Below are positions 34,241 to 46,131 of a stretch of DNA of 64,000 bases, piece by piece. The stretch covers positions 1-64,000 of the forward strand of contig JANBVO010000078.1 in the NCBI GenBank assembly GCA_030052745.1, written 5' to 3'. A program made the translations under genes and the position numbers. Source of the DNA: Pleurostoma richardsiae. Taxonomy: Eukaryota; Ascomycota; Sordariomycetes; Calosphaeriales; Pleurostomataceae. Every line of letters starts with the position of its first letter. The stretch's first letter is position 1. Below the pieces are notes generated by a model. That model worked only from the letters and a program-made list of their open reading frames with translations, was not told where the DNA came from and did no database searches.

Positions 34241-35286
34241 TGGAGATGATCTGGTGATTTGTCGACACAATTAGCATGAAGCGATTGCAGAGAAGAAAGT
34301 AAGAACGAGGAATTGGATCAAGAATGAGACCGATGCCACCCCTGCCTCGGGATATCTGGAGGTGGTGGGCTAAACTCCCCGTGCGCCCTTCGGTCGACAT
34401 GGCGGGTGGGGGGAGGAAATCATGACAGCACCCGCTCCAGAGTTTTATCTCCGAGGAACTATTGAGTAAGTAAATGATGCCCCTGTCTTAAACGCCTAAC
34501 TCAGAGCAGGGTAATATCAGTTATTTGGAGCTTATTAGTACTGCGCGGTTGACCTTTGACTAGTGTCAATCACAGTGACATGAGTGAAGACCGAAAGTAA
34601 TACCAGAGGATGAGTAGCTAGATACAGCTAACGTTACAAAAGGAATTCCTTCCTAGAGTGTTGGGAACACCTTTCCCTTTGTTGTTGTGGCGTCTCTTGA
34701 ACCCATTCTTGTATGCTGAATGCTTCCGTTTATTACCGGTAACAAAGTTACCCATCAAGCCATGAATCCTATCAAGACCTATCAGCCAGAGAAAGACGAA
34801 CAGGGCAGGATGTTATTCTCAGCGGCACTATACTTGGCATCACTCCTCCGGTATCGGCAGGGAGTAACAGAAAAACGTCGGTCTACAGCTGTAGGACGCT
34901 ATAGTCAATAACCAGACGATTAACAGTAGGCGAAGGAAAGTAAGTTAGCGGGTGCCCGTCTTTAACATTACTGGGTTGCCAGGGTTTTAAGGGAGTTACA
35001 TCCCTGGGAAACACTACTAGTCAAGACGGAAGTCTCTATATTTGAACAAACCCCCGGCACTGACATCTGAACTAAATATTGTCCTTCTGAAGCATTGAAG
35101 TGTTGCTGCGAGTCTAAATGTCATGATCACAGGCATGACCTCAAATGCAGTGCATGAGCAACACGGTGAATATTCACCAGCAAGCTCAAGGTTATTATAA
35201 TTAGTAACATCCCTAGAAGTCAAGAGGGCCCACCTTATCCTCATATCCAGAGAAGCCTAGTGATAAGTTCTGAGGCGGTTCGAATA

Positions 35287-35300
35287 GTTAAGTCCGTGGA
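35287..35300 (+). promoter_or_regulatory. PDRE-like box, variant copy
   Basis: GTTAAGTCCGTGGA, 13 of 14 bases identical to the two copies nearer the efflux gene. Core TCCGTGGA at 35293-35300. Confidence 0.4.
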
Positions 35301-36176
35301 GCGCCGTGGCAAGAAAGGCGATACCTTATTTAGCTGCGATGAGGCTTTTGTAGTAATGCTCCCTGCCTAAAAGAGGAGCCTTCTCACCCGCAACTGAGTG
35401 ATAATAGTAGTCCATGTTCTTGCAGGGATAATAAATCATAGAAACCGTTACAGGATCCTCAAGCGCATTGGCCGCCCCGCGTTCAGCCCCGGCATTCCGC
35501 TTGCCGTAACAGGCAAACACCATACGTGTTTCGCTGCTTCTATTGGCTAAGTGAGAGACGAGGTCTGGCATATGCGCGGGCACGGGAGAAGGTGCCCGCA
35601 GACGACGAAGGGAAACGGAGAGGCCTACCTGAGACGGATGATGCGGAGGAAAAGGACGCAGGTCGCTCAATTGCCGTGTGAACCGTGGGTGCTAGTTGCT
35701 GGGTACCTACCTACCCAAGGCCCTGCCTGCGCACTCGACAGCACGTAACACGGCTTGGCAGTACGCCAGACACCGACATGCGGCCAGAGTGAGCTGGGCC
35801 GTCAATATCAAATTTGAGATCTTTGAGGTACTTTGATAACTTCGATTTGTAGGCAACCTTTGCAACTTTCTGCAGCGAGGAAGCTTACGCAGCGAGTGAA
35901 CGGCGGCAACAGAAACCATTCTCACTCAACGTCTATCAGCCAAACAGTGCCGACGTCACTAAGTCTCCTATAACCTAGGCCCCCTTATGTTGACCTAGCT
36001 ATATTAAGTCTAGGATGGCTGACCGCTGCGGAGAACCAATTTCAGCATTCACTACATGTGGAATAACGTCACAGGGGCGTTAGAAGATCCGGCGAGTAAA
36101 GTAAAGCACCAAGTAATCATCGAGTGAGATTGACCATGCTCACGCTGAATCCCCGAAAAGAGGCCGGCGCGTCACG

Positions 36177-36190
36177 GTTAAGTCCGCGGA
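36177..36190 (+). promoter_or_regulatory. PDRE-like box, copy 1
   Basis: GTTAAGTCCGCGGA. The palindromic core TCCGCGGA (36183-36190) equals the yeast pleiotropic drug response element bound by Pdr1/Pdr3. It lies about 400 bases upstream of a DHA2 efflux-type transporter. Confidence 0.5.
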
Positions 36191-36275
36191 TATCTGGACA
36201 TCGGCCTGGTGGTGTCTGGTGTTGGGAAATGGGCCAATGGCAGGCCATGGTATCCGTAGGGCTAAGATCAGTCAT

Positions 36276-36289
36276 GTTAAGTCCGCGGA
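36276..36289 (+). promoter_or_regulatory. PDRE-like box, copy 2
   Basis: An exact 14-base repeat of the previous box, 99 bases downstream, with the core at 36282-36289, about 300 bases before the transporter ATG. Confidence 0.5.
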
Positions 36290-36592
36290 GATTCTCCAGT
36301 CTCATGCCAGCCCTCCTTGTTTGTGGTACTTATATAGTAGACCGTAATGGAAAGTCTTCCAGGCTCTCTTCACAGACCTACGACATTGTGCGAGAACAGA
36401 CGTCGCCTAAAGGTTGTATCGGGAGACGATTTGCCGACAGAGCTCGAACTGATCGTTATCGCAGATGACAGTCAGCCTGACCATTTCCACACTGATAACT
36501 GACGAGAAGTGCAGCCTTGGAGTGCTGACATCTGGCCTAACGTGTAATCTCCGGGTCTTGCTGCAGCACCTCGACTCTCCGAACCACCTGTC

Positions 36593-38650
36593 ATGGCAGA
36601 GAAAAGGAGCAATACGAGAGTCGACTTGACATACTCTCTACCGACCCACGACCAGCACGATGGAGCCGCTATCCCTGTCAACATCCAAAAGATGACGGAG
36701 TCCATGGAACAGGGTTCGGACCCCCCAGACGAGCCACAAGATCACGAGTATCTTGCGGGACTGAGGCTCTTCCTGGTCTTGAGTGGCTTGACACTGGCGA
36801 TCTTCCTCATGCTGTTAGACGCCTCCATCGTCGCCACGGTCAGTCTCGGGCCTTTCATCCTGCTATTCACTATATGGTACCATGGGGCGAATTTCTCACT
36901 CGAGACAGGCAGTTCCCACGATCACTAGCGACTTTCATTCCCTAGAAGACATTGGTTGGTACGGAACGGCGTACCTCTTGACGAAGTGAGTTGCGACCCG
37001 GAACTTGGAACCCGTGCCTCCCCCATCTTGCTGATGTTGCTAACTTCCTCTAATTAGCTGCGCGTGCCAGCCTCTGAGCGGGAAGATCTACAGCTATTTC
37101 AACGTCAAGGTAGGAACCTTCGCGCAGCAAACCTGGCTTGCTGGGCGGTACGAAGTCTCTAGAATAAGCTTTGACTCTGGATCATGCAGTGGACATTCCT
37201 ATGCTTCTTCGCCCTCTTCGAACTGGGCTCTGCTCTGTGTGGTGCCGCCCAGTCCTCGGCCATGCTCATCATCGGCCGGGCAGTAGCCGGAATGGGCGCC
37301 TCGGGACTTCTCAATGGCGGCTATACCATTCTCGCCCTGATCGTGCCGACTTCTAAACAGGCTAGTGAGTATTACCAGCAGGAGTAGGTGTGGAGAAGGG
37401 TACCAGCTAATATACTGAGGGGATCAGCACTTCGCGGCGTCCTGATAGGTCTGTCTTTCTTCGGCCTGTTGGCTGGACCGCTCGTCGGCGGTGCCTTCAC
37501 TTCGAACGCAACTTGGCGATGGTGTAAGCAAGAGGTCCTCGAGCGTCATTTTAAGACGCCACCAGGGTTCTGCCTGCAAAGATTGAAGTTTAGGACTGAC
37601 TGGAACGCATTAGGCTTCTACCTCAACCTGCCCTGCGGTGCTGTCATTGCTCTCTTCATCATCGTCATCCCAATTCCCGACTACCGCGTGGCCGGCGACG
37701 GCACACAGACAGCCTTGGAACGCCTGAAGAAACTCGACATCACCGGCTTCCTGCTGTTCGGGCCGACCGTGGTCATGCTGATCCTGGCGCTGCAGTGGGG
37801 TGGCACGCGTTACGTCTGGTCCAGCGCGACAATCATAGGGCTGTTTTGCGGGTCGTTTGGTAACCTCCTAGCGTTCCTGGTATGGGAGTACCACGTTGGC
37901 GCCGAGGCTTTGATTCCACTGGCGCTGCTGCGGCGGCGCGTCATCTGGACCAGCTGCCTGAATATGGCCTTCCTAATCGGCTGCACCATAACAACGGCCT
38001 ACTACTTTCCCGTGTGGTTTCAGGCCGTGCGTGACGAGACGCCAGTCCAGAGCGGCGTCGACATGCTGCCAATCATCGGCACCAACACGGTCGTCACCAT
38101 GATCACGGGGGCTATGATCGGCCGCGTGGGCTACTATACTCCTTTTGCACTCGCGAGCGGCCTCTTTACCGCGGTCGGGTCCGGGCTTGTCACGACGATC
38201 AGGCCTGGCTCGAGCAGGTCCCGGCGCATTGGTTTCCAGATCCTGCAGGGCATGCAGGGCCTGGGGTTCCAGGTGCCCATCCTGGCCGTGCAGAACGGCG
38301 TACGTCGTGAGGAAGTTTCCGTGGCCAATGCGCTGGTCGTGTTTGCACAAAACCTCAGCGCTGCTGTCTTCCTGTCACTCGGGGAGGTCATCTTCAGCAC
38401 CGAGCTGCATCGCTTCCTTGAGCTATACGCCCCCGGCGCGGACGCCGAGGCCATCGTCGCGGCGGGTGCTGCAGCGGCTGAGATGCGAGCTACAGTGCCC
38501 CCGGAGCTACTGCCGCAGGTAGAGCACGCGTACAGCGATACGTTTGATCGTGTCATGTATCTCGCTACCGCTTCGGCGGCCGCCGCCTTCTTGGTCGCGC
38601 TCTGTATGGGCTGGGTGAGAATGAAGGTAGCGACGCCGGTTCCCAAGTAG
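36593..38650 (+). CDS. MFS multidrug-efflux-type transporter (DHA2, 14 helices)
   Basis: Six exons, 36593-36838, 36909-36985, 37058-37109, 37190-37364, 37428-37523 and 37614-38650, give 560 residues; the introns are 63-90 bases, all GT..AG. It should be a plasma-membrane drug:proton antiporter exporting toxins or own metabolites. DHA2 signatures are [13 protein letters not shown] in helix 1, [24 protein letters not shown], the loop [11 protein letters not shown] and motif [24 protein letters not shown] follows, and a long hydrophilic N-terminus precedes helix 1. Splice joins restore each of these blocks. No biosynthetic backbone gene is adjacent, so a role in general detoxification is at least as likely as secondary-metabolite export. 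Two perfect and one variant TCCGYGGA boxes upstream suggest drug-responsive control. Confidence 0.92.
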
Positions 38651-39301
38651 GGCGCTGAGAATTGGGTCTTGAATTATCGAAGTACTTATATAACCGCCGG
38701 CAGATCATGTGCTATAAAACAAAACCATCTGCATGGGTCCATGTCTCATTTTGTTGGGTTGCAGGCTCGGCGACGGGAATTTTCTTCTACTCTAAGCTGT
38801 AATAGAGATATCTGGTGTAACTCGCATTTTGCGAGACCGAGTCGGTCACAATAACCGTTTCCTCGAATTGATTTAGCACTAGGCCGGTCTGGTGTGGCTC
38901 TTGGCCCACACCCCGTCTCAGCTCGCAAGTTACTATAGTGGCAACAGTAGTAGATGTTACAGTGACTAACTCGAAGTGATCAAACACTAGCAGGCAATTC
39001 TATCGCATAAAGGTCTGTTGTAAAGGAGCTGAGGATGCACTTTAATAGAGATGATCGTCTACTCGACATATCGATGAGGAATAGCTAAACTAGTAACATG
39101 GGTCGCCATACAACAGTCTCAACAGGAAGAATCAGTTCTCACCTTCTGTCATGACAGGAGAGACTTGGTAATTAGGGAAGACTGACCGAAACGCGTTTCA
39201 AATAACCTCAAATAGAAGCTTAGTGTCAATAAAACAAATTAAGTTCAGAATACGGAACAAGGCGTTGTCCTTTCTTCCCGCAACCCCGGAAAACCAGCTT
39301 A
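38651..39301. other. Intergenic, no gene recognised
   Basis: Lies between the convergent ends of the efflux pump and the CVNH-like gene. Only short frames. Confidence 0.55.
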
Positions 39302-40114
39302 TCATGTACCTCGCCGCACGAGTTTGTTGTTCCATTTCTGCACGTATGTTCCGTCATACCATGCTTTCTCCCTCTCCTCCTGCTCCGCCCTCAACTCTGC
39401 TAAGCGATCGCTGGTTCCCCACACCGCACTAGCCACGCTCGCATCCCCAGGTGATGTTCCCTTTGATAAAAGGGAGAGACCTCCCTTGATGACCAGACTC
39501 CTTAGTTGATCTTCTGATACCACCTCGGTAATCCAGTCAGGCAGGCTGGAGGGTAGTTTGGTGACGATTTCCAAGTTACCGTTGTTGTTGCGAACACATT
39601 GATCGAGATCGACTTGCGCCCACTTCCAATACCAGTTGTTATCGGTAAAGCCTTTGAAGAAGTTGTCCATCATCGTCACCTGGTACTTGACCCAAGCCCG
39701 GAAGTATTTCTCATCCCCCAGGTGAACGTTCTCGATATACCCATTCTGTGCTTCTTGAGTCAATCGGACCAGCCGGTCTTCGGACCCATCAATGAGAGCG
39801 AGTCCCTCCTTGGAAGCCACTTTCGTGCACCTGATTGACTTGGACAGGTCGAGCTTGGAACGACGGATCTCGCCGGTCACGGTCCTACAATTTGCCGAAA
39901 GAACCATTGTGACCTGATCTAGAGTGATCTCAGTGCATGAGTTGCGGAAAGACTCGTCGGGGATCATCATGACTGCGGTTTTCAAAGGGTCGATGTGCTG
40001 TATCTGGTTCAAATAGACAAGAGTAGCTAAGTGTTTCGAAGGCTCTGTTGCAGATTTAGGGGAAAAGAGAGAGGAAGAATTCGCCATGAGGCGGACGATG
40101 CTGCTTTTAAGCAT
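39302..40114 (-). CDS. Hypothetical protein with a cyanovirin-N-homology-like segment
   Basis: A single uninterrupted frame on the minus strand, 270 residues from the ATG at 40114. I do not recognise the whole protein. The segment from about residue 55 to 100 (NSCTEITLDQV, VLSANCRTVTGEIRRSKLDLSKSI) fits the CVNH pattern, in which a short SC.nI.l strand is followed by L.A.CR...G and a DL turn. The rest contains tryptophan-rich FFKGFTDNNWYWKWAQVDLDQCV and a charged C-terminus with LAELRAEQEEREKAW. CVNH domains bind high-mannose glycans or have structural roles in fungi, ferns and cyanobacteria. There is no clear signal peptide. The single-exon structure differs from most genes here. The CVNH assignment is tentative, since only one half of the usual tandem repeat is evident. 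Confidence 0.55.
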   Translation of the reverse strand: MLKSSIVRLMANSSSLFSPKSATEPSKHLATLVYLNQIQHIDPLKTAVMMIPDESFRNSCTEITLDQVTMVLSANCRTVTGEIRRSKLDLSKSIRCTKVASKEGLALIDGSEDRLVRLTQEAQNGYIENVHLGDEKYFRAWVKYQVTMMDNFFKGFTDNNWYWKWAQVDLDQCVRNNNGNLEIVTKLPSSLPDWITEVVSEDQLRSLVIKGGLSLLSKGTSPGDASVASAVWGTSDRLAELRAEQEEREKAWYDGTYVQKWNNKLVRRGT

Positions 40115-43100
40115 CCTTACTAGGTGCCATGTTCGTGTACGTGTACTACCGGTTTGGTGAGACCTTGAAGCATGACTACTTGGGTTAAACTGGTTCCAAT
40201 CAGCCGCAGAATCTAGGCCACCTGTAGCTAAATCTCGCCGGAGCTGAACATGGCTCCATTAAATCCGATCAAATGGGCTCCCCGTAGCAGCCAATAGATT
40301 CCTTTTTAGCGTGGTGCTACTGCAGCTCAACTCTATCTGACAACTCATTTGCCGTAAATTCTCTGTCCGTAGGTGCAAGAGAGTTCTAGACCTGTGATTG
40401 CGGCGTAATGCTGTCGCCACTCTTATTCGTCGCACATGATAGCATCGAGCGGCGATACTCTTTCCGGTTACCTGGTTCGCATACTGTACTTTGGGACGAA
40501 TTGTCAAAGCCAGGAAACTCGGTAGAGCTACCTAAACTAGTCCGGTAAGGACGGGACAACTTCCATGTTTGGGCAAAATTTGGACAAAGCTTCGCCCACA
40601 GTCCAGGGCATCCTTGCTGGGCACCCTTTTAAACGTGATGAGACTGCTGATGCCAGCGTGGTCTCGCCCAGTAGAGCTAAGCTGGGTGCGGACCGGCGCG
40701 TCACTCCCAATAACGACACTAAACCCATCTTGGTCAAGCCGTCGCACCGAGTGGAATCATCATGAGGAGCATTGAGAAGTGCCGGATGGGTCCAATAGCT
40801 GGGCAGACTCGAATGATGAAGTGAGTGACAACTACAGCACCCTGCTATTGGGGTTATGAAACGAGGAGGTTCGATGTTTTATGGAATGTCTCGCCAAGGT
40901 CGAATTACCTGTCCTGGCATTGCAGACTGCTACAGGATTAAAAAACATAGATGCTGATGAAAACAGACATCTTGTTTGTGAAGAAGTCGTTTGTGGTTGC
41001 TCCTTTGATAGGATATTCCCTTCGCACCATCCAGGAGTGGCTGCCGTTCTCCTACGCTATTCAATCTATGCTTGTACCATCTTCTCGGCTCCGCCAGTAT
41101 CTGCTCTGCAAAGCTAAAGGAGCAAATGCAGTGCAGGAAGGAGATGTCCTCTCTCCCGACGAAGAAAGTAGAGCATCGTGACCTTCATTACTTTCCCGGC
41201 AGCGCTACTTATCCCAGCCTTACCATCTCTTCTTAATAACAGGTCCATCCTCTAAGTAACGTACGATGGAATGAATCGCTGGCAACTGTCAAGGGCCTTA
41301 GATTGATCTCTGATGACGATCGATTGGATTTTCTATGCTCGTATACTCTCCGCCCCTATCCTAGGACGATATATAGCCAGACAAACACAAGCAATAATAA
41401 GAAAATAACACGAATAGACATCTTCCATCATTCTTCTCACCTATGTAATCATAGGAATTGTCTTTTCTATGCACATACGATGATACCGCGCTGGGACTTC
41501 TTTATTTCGGTGGTCTTGCTTGAGACGGAAGCCTTTTCAGCTCTACCTCTACAAAGTGAATGGTTTCCCTAAGGCAGTGCCGCAGGGAGTAGCACAAAAT
41601 GCGACCACTTCAACCTTTGGACGTATTTGGAAGAAACACAAACTGATCAGCTGATCCCTTCTAACACTGCCCTTACACAGTTGAAACGCCCTATCTTCAA
41701 AGATCTCGTGTTGACCACCCCGGAACTTGGATAATGTCTCGCGTGACCTCGGAAGCATATACTATGTTAACTAGCATTGGGGCGAGCAAGTTGTAGTACT
41801 CAGCCGCATCGCCAAAGCAGTACAATCCTGACGAGTGCGAGTCAGCATCTTGAGACTTGAGATACAGTCGCTGCCCCTAGCGTAAAACAGCTTCGAGTGT
41901 TCCCCGAAATCCGCTCTCGGAGACTAACGCTGTAAAATCTAGGGTTAGTGAAAACATCGTATTCTAAGCACTCGTACTCGACCAAAGAAAGTCTCGCTTC
42001 GTACAAAAGCCGTAGAATGAGCATAAGCAGGCTCAAATCCTCACGCAACGATTGTTTCGAGGTTCTCATGAAGGCAGTAATTAGAAACACGTCGTTGGCC
42101 ACCGCAATAATGCTTAAACTGCCTCAGCACCTCGTCTCGCGTCTCCGGCTGGTTAAAGGCAGAGCTGGTTGCCATTTTTGAGGTAGCGGCAGTAATTGTA
42201 AGCAGAGGAGCGAGATGGCCGCTTCGGGCAGGGACGACGGCCGCAAGGTCAGAAGGTAATTATCATTTCTTTTAAGACGGAATACAGAGAACGGTGGAAC
42301 AAGACGGAAAGTAGAGAAAGAAAAATATCGGTCTCCCAACGCCGTGGGACAAAGAAAGAAAAGAGAATTAACACCCGGATTGAACGGCCGTGGAGTGAAA
42401 GGGGGGGTGTCTGAGAACGGACGACAATGAATCAGGGCAGAGCAGAGTAGAGAAGCTATAAAGTCCACGATTGACAGAGGGCGGAAAGGTGGGTCATAGT
42501 GCTAAACCAGACATGGACGACAGAACTATGAAAGACCGGTAGAGTGGTGGTGGCGGCGGCTCATCTGCAAGTGTGTTGCCTGTTTTGAGAACATGAGAGG
42601 GATTTTACATATAATGGGCCTACCTAGTTGAGAAGGCCGAGGAATATTATAGCTCTTTCCACCCACCTGTGCCTGCACCTGCTAGATACACATGGTTGCA
42701 GCATGCTTAAAGTCTTACTGTATTTGGTTGGTGTGCATTCATCAATCGCCAAGCAGGCGATCTTCTGAAAGTGGGTAGGTACCTGATCTACTTCCCACTG
42801 ATCACGATGTACAATATCCGAGTCCAGACAGTGCTCAGTATTGTGGAAAGAAAGGAAGGGGGGAAGCTGTCTCAAAGAAATTGACTACAGGGACGACCGC
42901 GGATCCACGCCCAGAATGGTGTACTAAACAATATACTCAATTTGATCAGCTTCAGTTAGAAGTCATTCGACTAATGGCTTACGCCCTGGGGGCTTCAACG
43001 TGCAGCAAGACGGGCCACCACCAGCAAATAGTCCGCCACCGAGGCAAGAAGGACCCCAAACAAAATTCCCAAATATCTGCTATGAGCTACAGACTTCCAC

Positions 43101-46100
43101 GGCCCATGCCCTCGCCTGCTTTCCTCATCGCCTTCGTAACATTCTCACCAGTCTCGGTAGGTAGATGATACCATTCCTGCAGAGAGTGAAGCTTCTCCTC
43201 ACTGACCCGAATCCTCGTCTGCCAAAAATACCACTATGTCCTTCGCCTCGTGGCGACAACCTCGAAGATAACCTGTTCCATCACTCAGCTATCTCCCCCG
43301 GCCCCCTATCCCCGCAGGCATCAAGGACGCCTGGACTTACCCCTAAGAGCCCCAAGTAATTTGTCGCCCGTCGAACAGCAATCCCCGGGCTGAGAGGGGG
43401 TCCAATAAGCACGGGTTCCACCGCCTTCAAGCCTCTGGTGGCGCCGAGTTGCCGCTGCTGCTGCTGATGGCGGCATCACCACGCCGTGTGCGGAGACTGG
43501 CTTGATGGTTGGCCGGGCACGTACGTGCTAGTATCTAGCATGCAGAGACTGCCGAGGAGGTCGCGTGCAAGATGTGATTGATTATCTAGTTCTTCCTTCT
43601 GTGCATTAATCAACCGGATTTACTTTCTCGACTGTCTGGAGCGACAGGGAAACGTTCTCGTATTCATGACCAGGGGTGAGGGACATCGCAGTCGGCCCAC
43701 TGGTCTCATATTGTCGTATTGTAGCCCTGATACTTTGGGATGTGCTCATGCACGAGCGAACAGCAGATTTGTAGCCAGAGCTAGTTTAGGTTCGGTGGGA
43801 CGTCTTAAGAGCTAGATATGCTCACGCCAATAGAGGCAGATGCATGGGCATGATCTAGAGGCGGCAAAGATTAAAACCTTGTTCGAGCTCCAATGGCTGC
43901 TCGATTTACTCCGTCGAGGCTATACGGTATACTAAGGGTCCGTAGAACGAGAGAGCTAAGGGCGACTGCTTGACGGTAAAGGTAAGCGAGCGTGACACTC
44001 TAAGCCACTCTGGCGCACTGCGTCAGCCTTGCTACGGTCAACAAGAAGTCCCAGTTGCTCAGTGTACTGCTCCTTCTAGCACTGCTGAGGGCCTTTCAAC
44101 CCTTGAGGTTATGGTTTGAGTTGTCTTGTCGTTCGATTGTGCCCAACGCGGTTGATTCACGATGAGCTGAGTGATTTTGGGTCAAACCGGTGATTGCTGC
44201 TCTGACTGACCCATTGTTTCGAAGGATATTTCGATCATGGATCAGCACGAGACTCGAAGGGCGGCAATGGACTGATTTTTTGCTTCAGTGTCGTGGATGA
44301 TTGACGAAACGGTGTCCTTAGCTTCTGTTGGTGATGGTCAGTTGCACACCTGAGGCTGCGAGGGAGATGGACTGCGGTGTTCGTGGGGAAGTTCTGTATG
44401 CAAGGAAAGACAGCAATTTTTGTGAGATAACTACCTACGTACGTACTCACTATACCGCTAGAGTATTGACAGATGCACAACATATTAGTCCCTCTACCAT
44501 TTCGTTTGCCCTCCATTTTGAACCAAGATCATGGTATCATCGAGATGCCTGTGACTGGCCTACAGTCCCTTCTCATACGGCGTCTGACCTCTCTCCGTGG
44601 CTGCAGGAATCACATATAGCATTCTGACCGACTGGGTACTTCAAGTCACGATAGCCCCGATCTGGTTCTTGGTATGTCTCTATTAGTAGTCTGCTGTCTT
44701 CATTACTTCCCCAGCATTGCCACAACTCGCGCCGCCGCACGCCCACAGAACTATATCTAGTGCTCAACTTTCTTGTTCCGCGTTAATAGCTTTGTCACCA
44801 CTCATCACAACAGTTTCGCAAGCCACCTCCAACTCACCGAGGACGAACGTCTCTTCAACTTCTCTTACCATCTAATGTCGTGCGACTGGAGACAGAGGAG
44901 CTGATATCGAGACTACACGGCCAAGATTCACTGCTGTGGGCAGATTGGCACTCCGTGACTGCGTTAGGCTTCGCGAACATGCGGAATGAGTTCTTCCTGG
45001 TCAGCTCACCTTCCAGGCATCGTATCGTTCGTCTTTCCCTATGGGCCACCAGCCTTCTGAAATTTACTCCTTAACAATCATGCCGATTCTGCCTAGTATC
45101 GGTAAATAGCGCCATACAATCCCCTCCCTTTACTGTGATTGATCTATTTAGCTGGCTGGGATGGATTCACACAGGAGACTGCGAGTTCTAGCGGCTCAGC
45201 GAGCACGGGTGGCAACACGACTACCTTAGCATCGCCCCATCTGTTGCAGGGCTCAATATCTAATGTATACCTGATCAGAGACAGAGGACATGCCGGAGGT
45301 CGGAGAGCCGCCTTTTTCGAATGGACAATTTTGAATTAGCACGCCACCAGTGCCGACAAGCGACGGAGTCTTGAGGTCTTGACTAAGGGCTTCACACCCT
45401 TCAACTTCAGCCGTATTGTGATCTTGTTCTCGAACGGAACGCCGAGTTCGGGGGACGAACCCTGACATTGATAACGGACAAGTTGATTAGCGCGTAAGCA
45501 GCTTGCAGGTGCGGGTCTATTGAAGCCATTAGCAGGTTCGTAGGAACACGCTCCACTGCATACTAGTGAGGAAGGCGGTCTAGCTTGTGCTCTTGGCGAT
45601 TGCACTTCGGGCTCGTTGAACCGCATTAAGCTTCCACGTTATACCAGACATAGTGCGTATTCCTGGAAAGCCATGTGCATGTGGAGCTGAGGCCTACCGG
45701 AGGTCAACCTGGAGCGGTAGGAGACGCCAGATGGAGAGGGCGGCTCTAGGGAGGGCAATCCTACGGCCGGCTCCGCTTGCGATTGATCGACTAGGCGGTG
45801 ACTCTTCTCGTGGTACCTACATTGACTGAGCAAACATCTTGCCTATGAGATAGGTTCGTTGAGATAAGATCGGCGTGTATTTCTGACGCCAAGATGAACC
45901 TGGAAAGCCCATTGGTATCCGTCCCCGAGGCTACGGGGAGAGGCGATGCACCGCAGCACCTAGTCTTATCTTCATAATCTTACAACAGGATTTGTTGACA
46001 GGTTGTGTAACTCATAGGGGCATGTATTGGGTATTTAACGGTATATTCTCCCCAAGATCTGCGAGTTGGAACATACATTTGGTGCTTACCAGTCTCTCCT

Positions 46101-46124
46101 CCTCATGAAACTTCTCACGAGAAT
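40115..46124. other. 6 kb without a recognisable gene
   Basis: All frames are short and mutually inconsistent, with no family motif or credible splice chain. Small runs of coding-like sense (for example 44,880-45,070 plus, and 45,640-45,830 minus) could not be extended. No transposon protein, tRNA or tandem array was seen. Base composition is ordinary, so this is not the RIP-type island found at the right end. Confidence 0.5.
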
Positions 46125-46131
46125 ATGTTGA
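46105..46131 (+). CDS. Upstream ORF of 8 codons overlapping the amidase start
   Basis: ATG at 46105 opens an 8-residue frame (MKLLTRIC) that stops at 46129-46131, a few bases past the amidase ATG at 46125 in another frame. If the transcript starts upstream of 46105, ribosomes would meet this ORF first, which would dampen amidase translation. Confidence 0.3.
   Translation: MKLLTRIC

Larger units (their letters stand above)
34241..36592. other. Intergenic, divergent promoters of MetAP1 and the efflux pump
   Basis: About 2.35 kb with no supported gene. It holds three copies of GTTAAGTCCGYGGA, listed separately. Confidence 0.55.
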
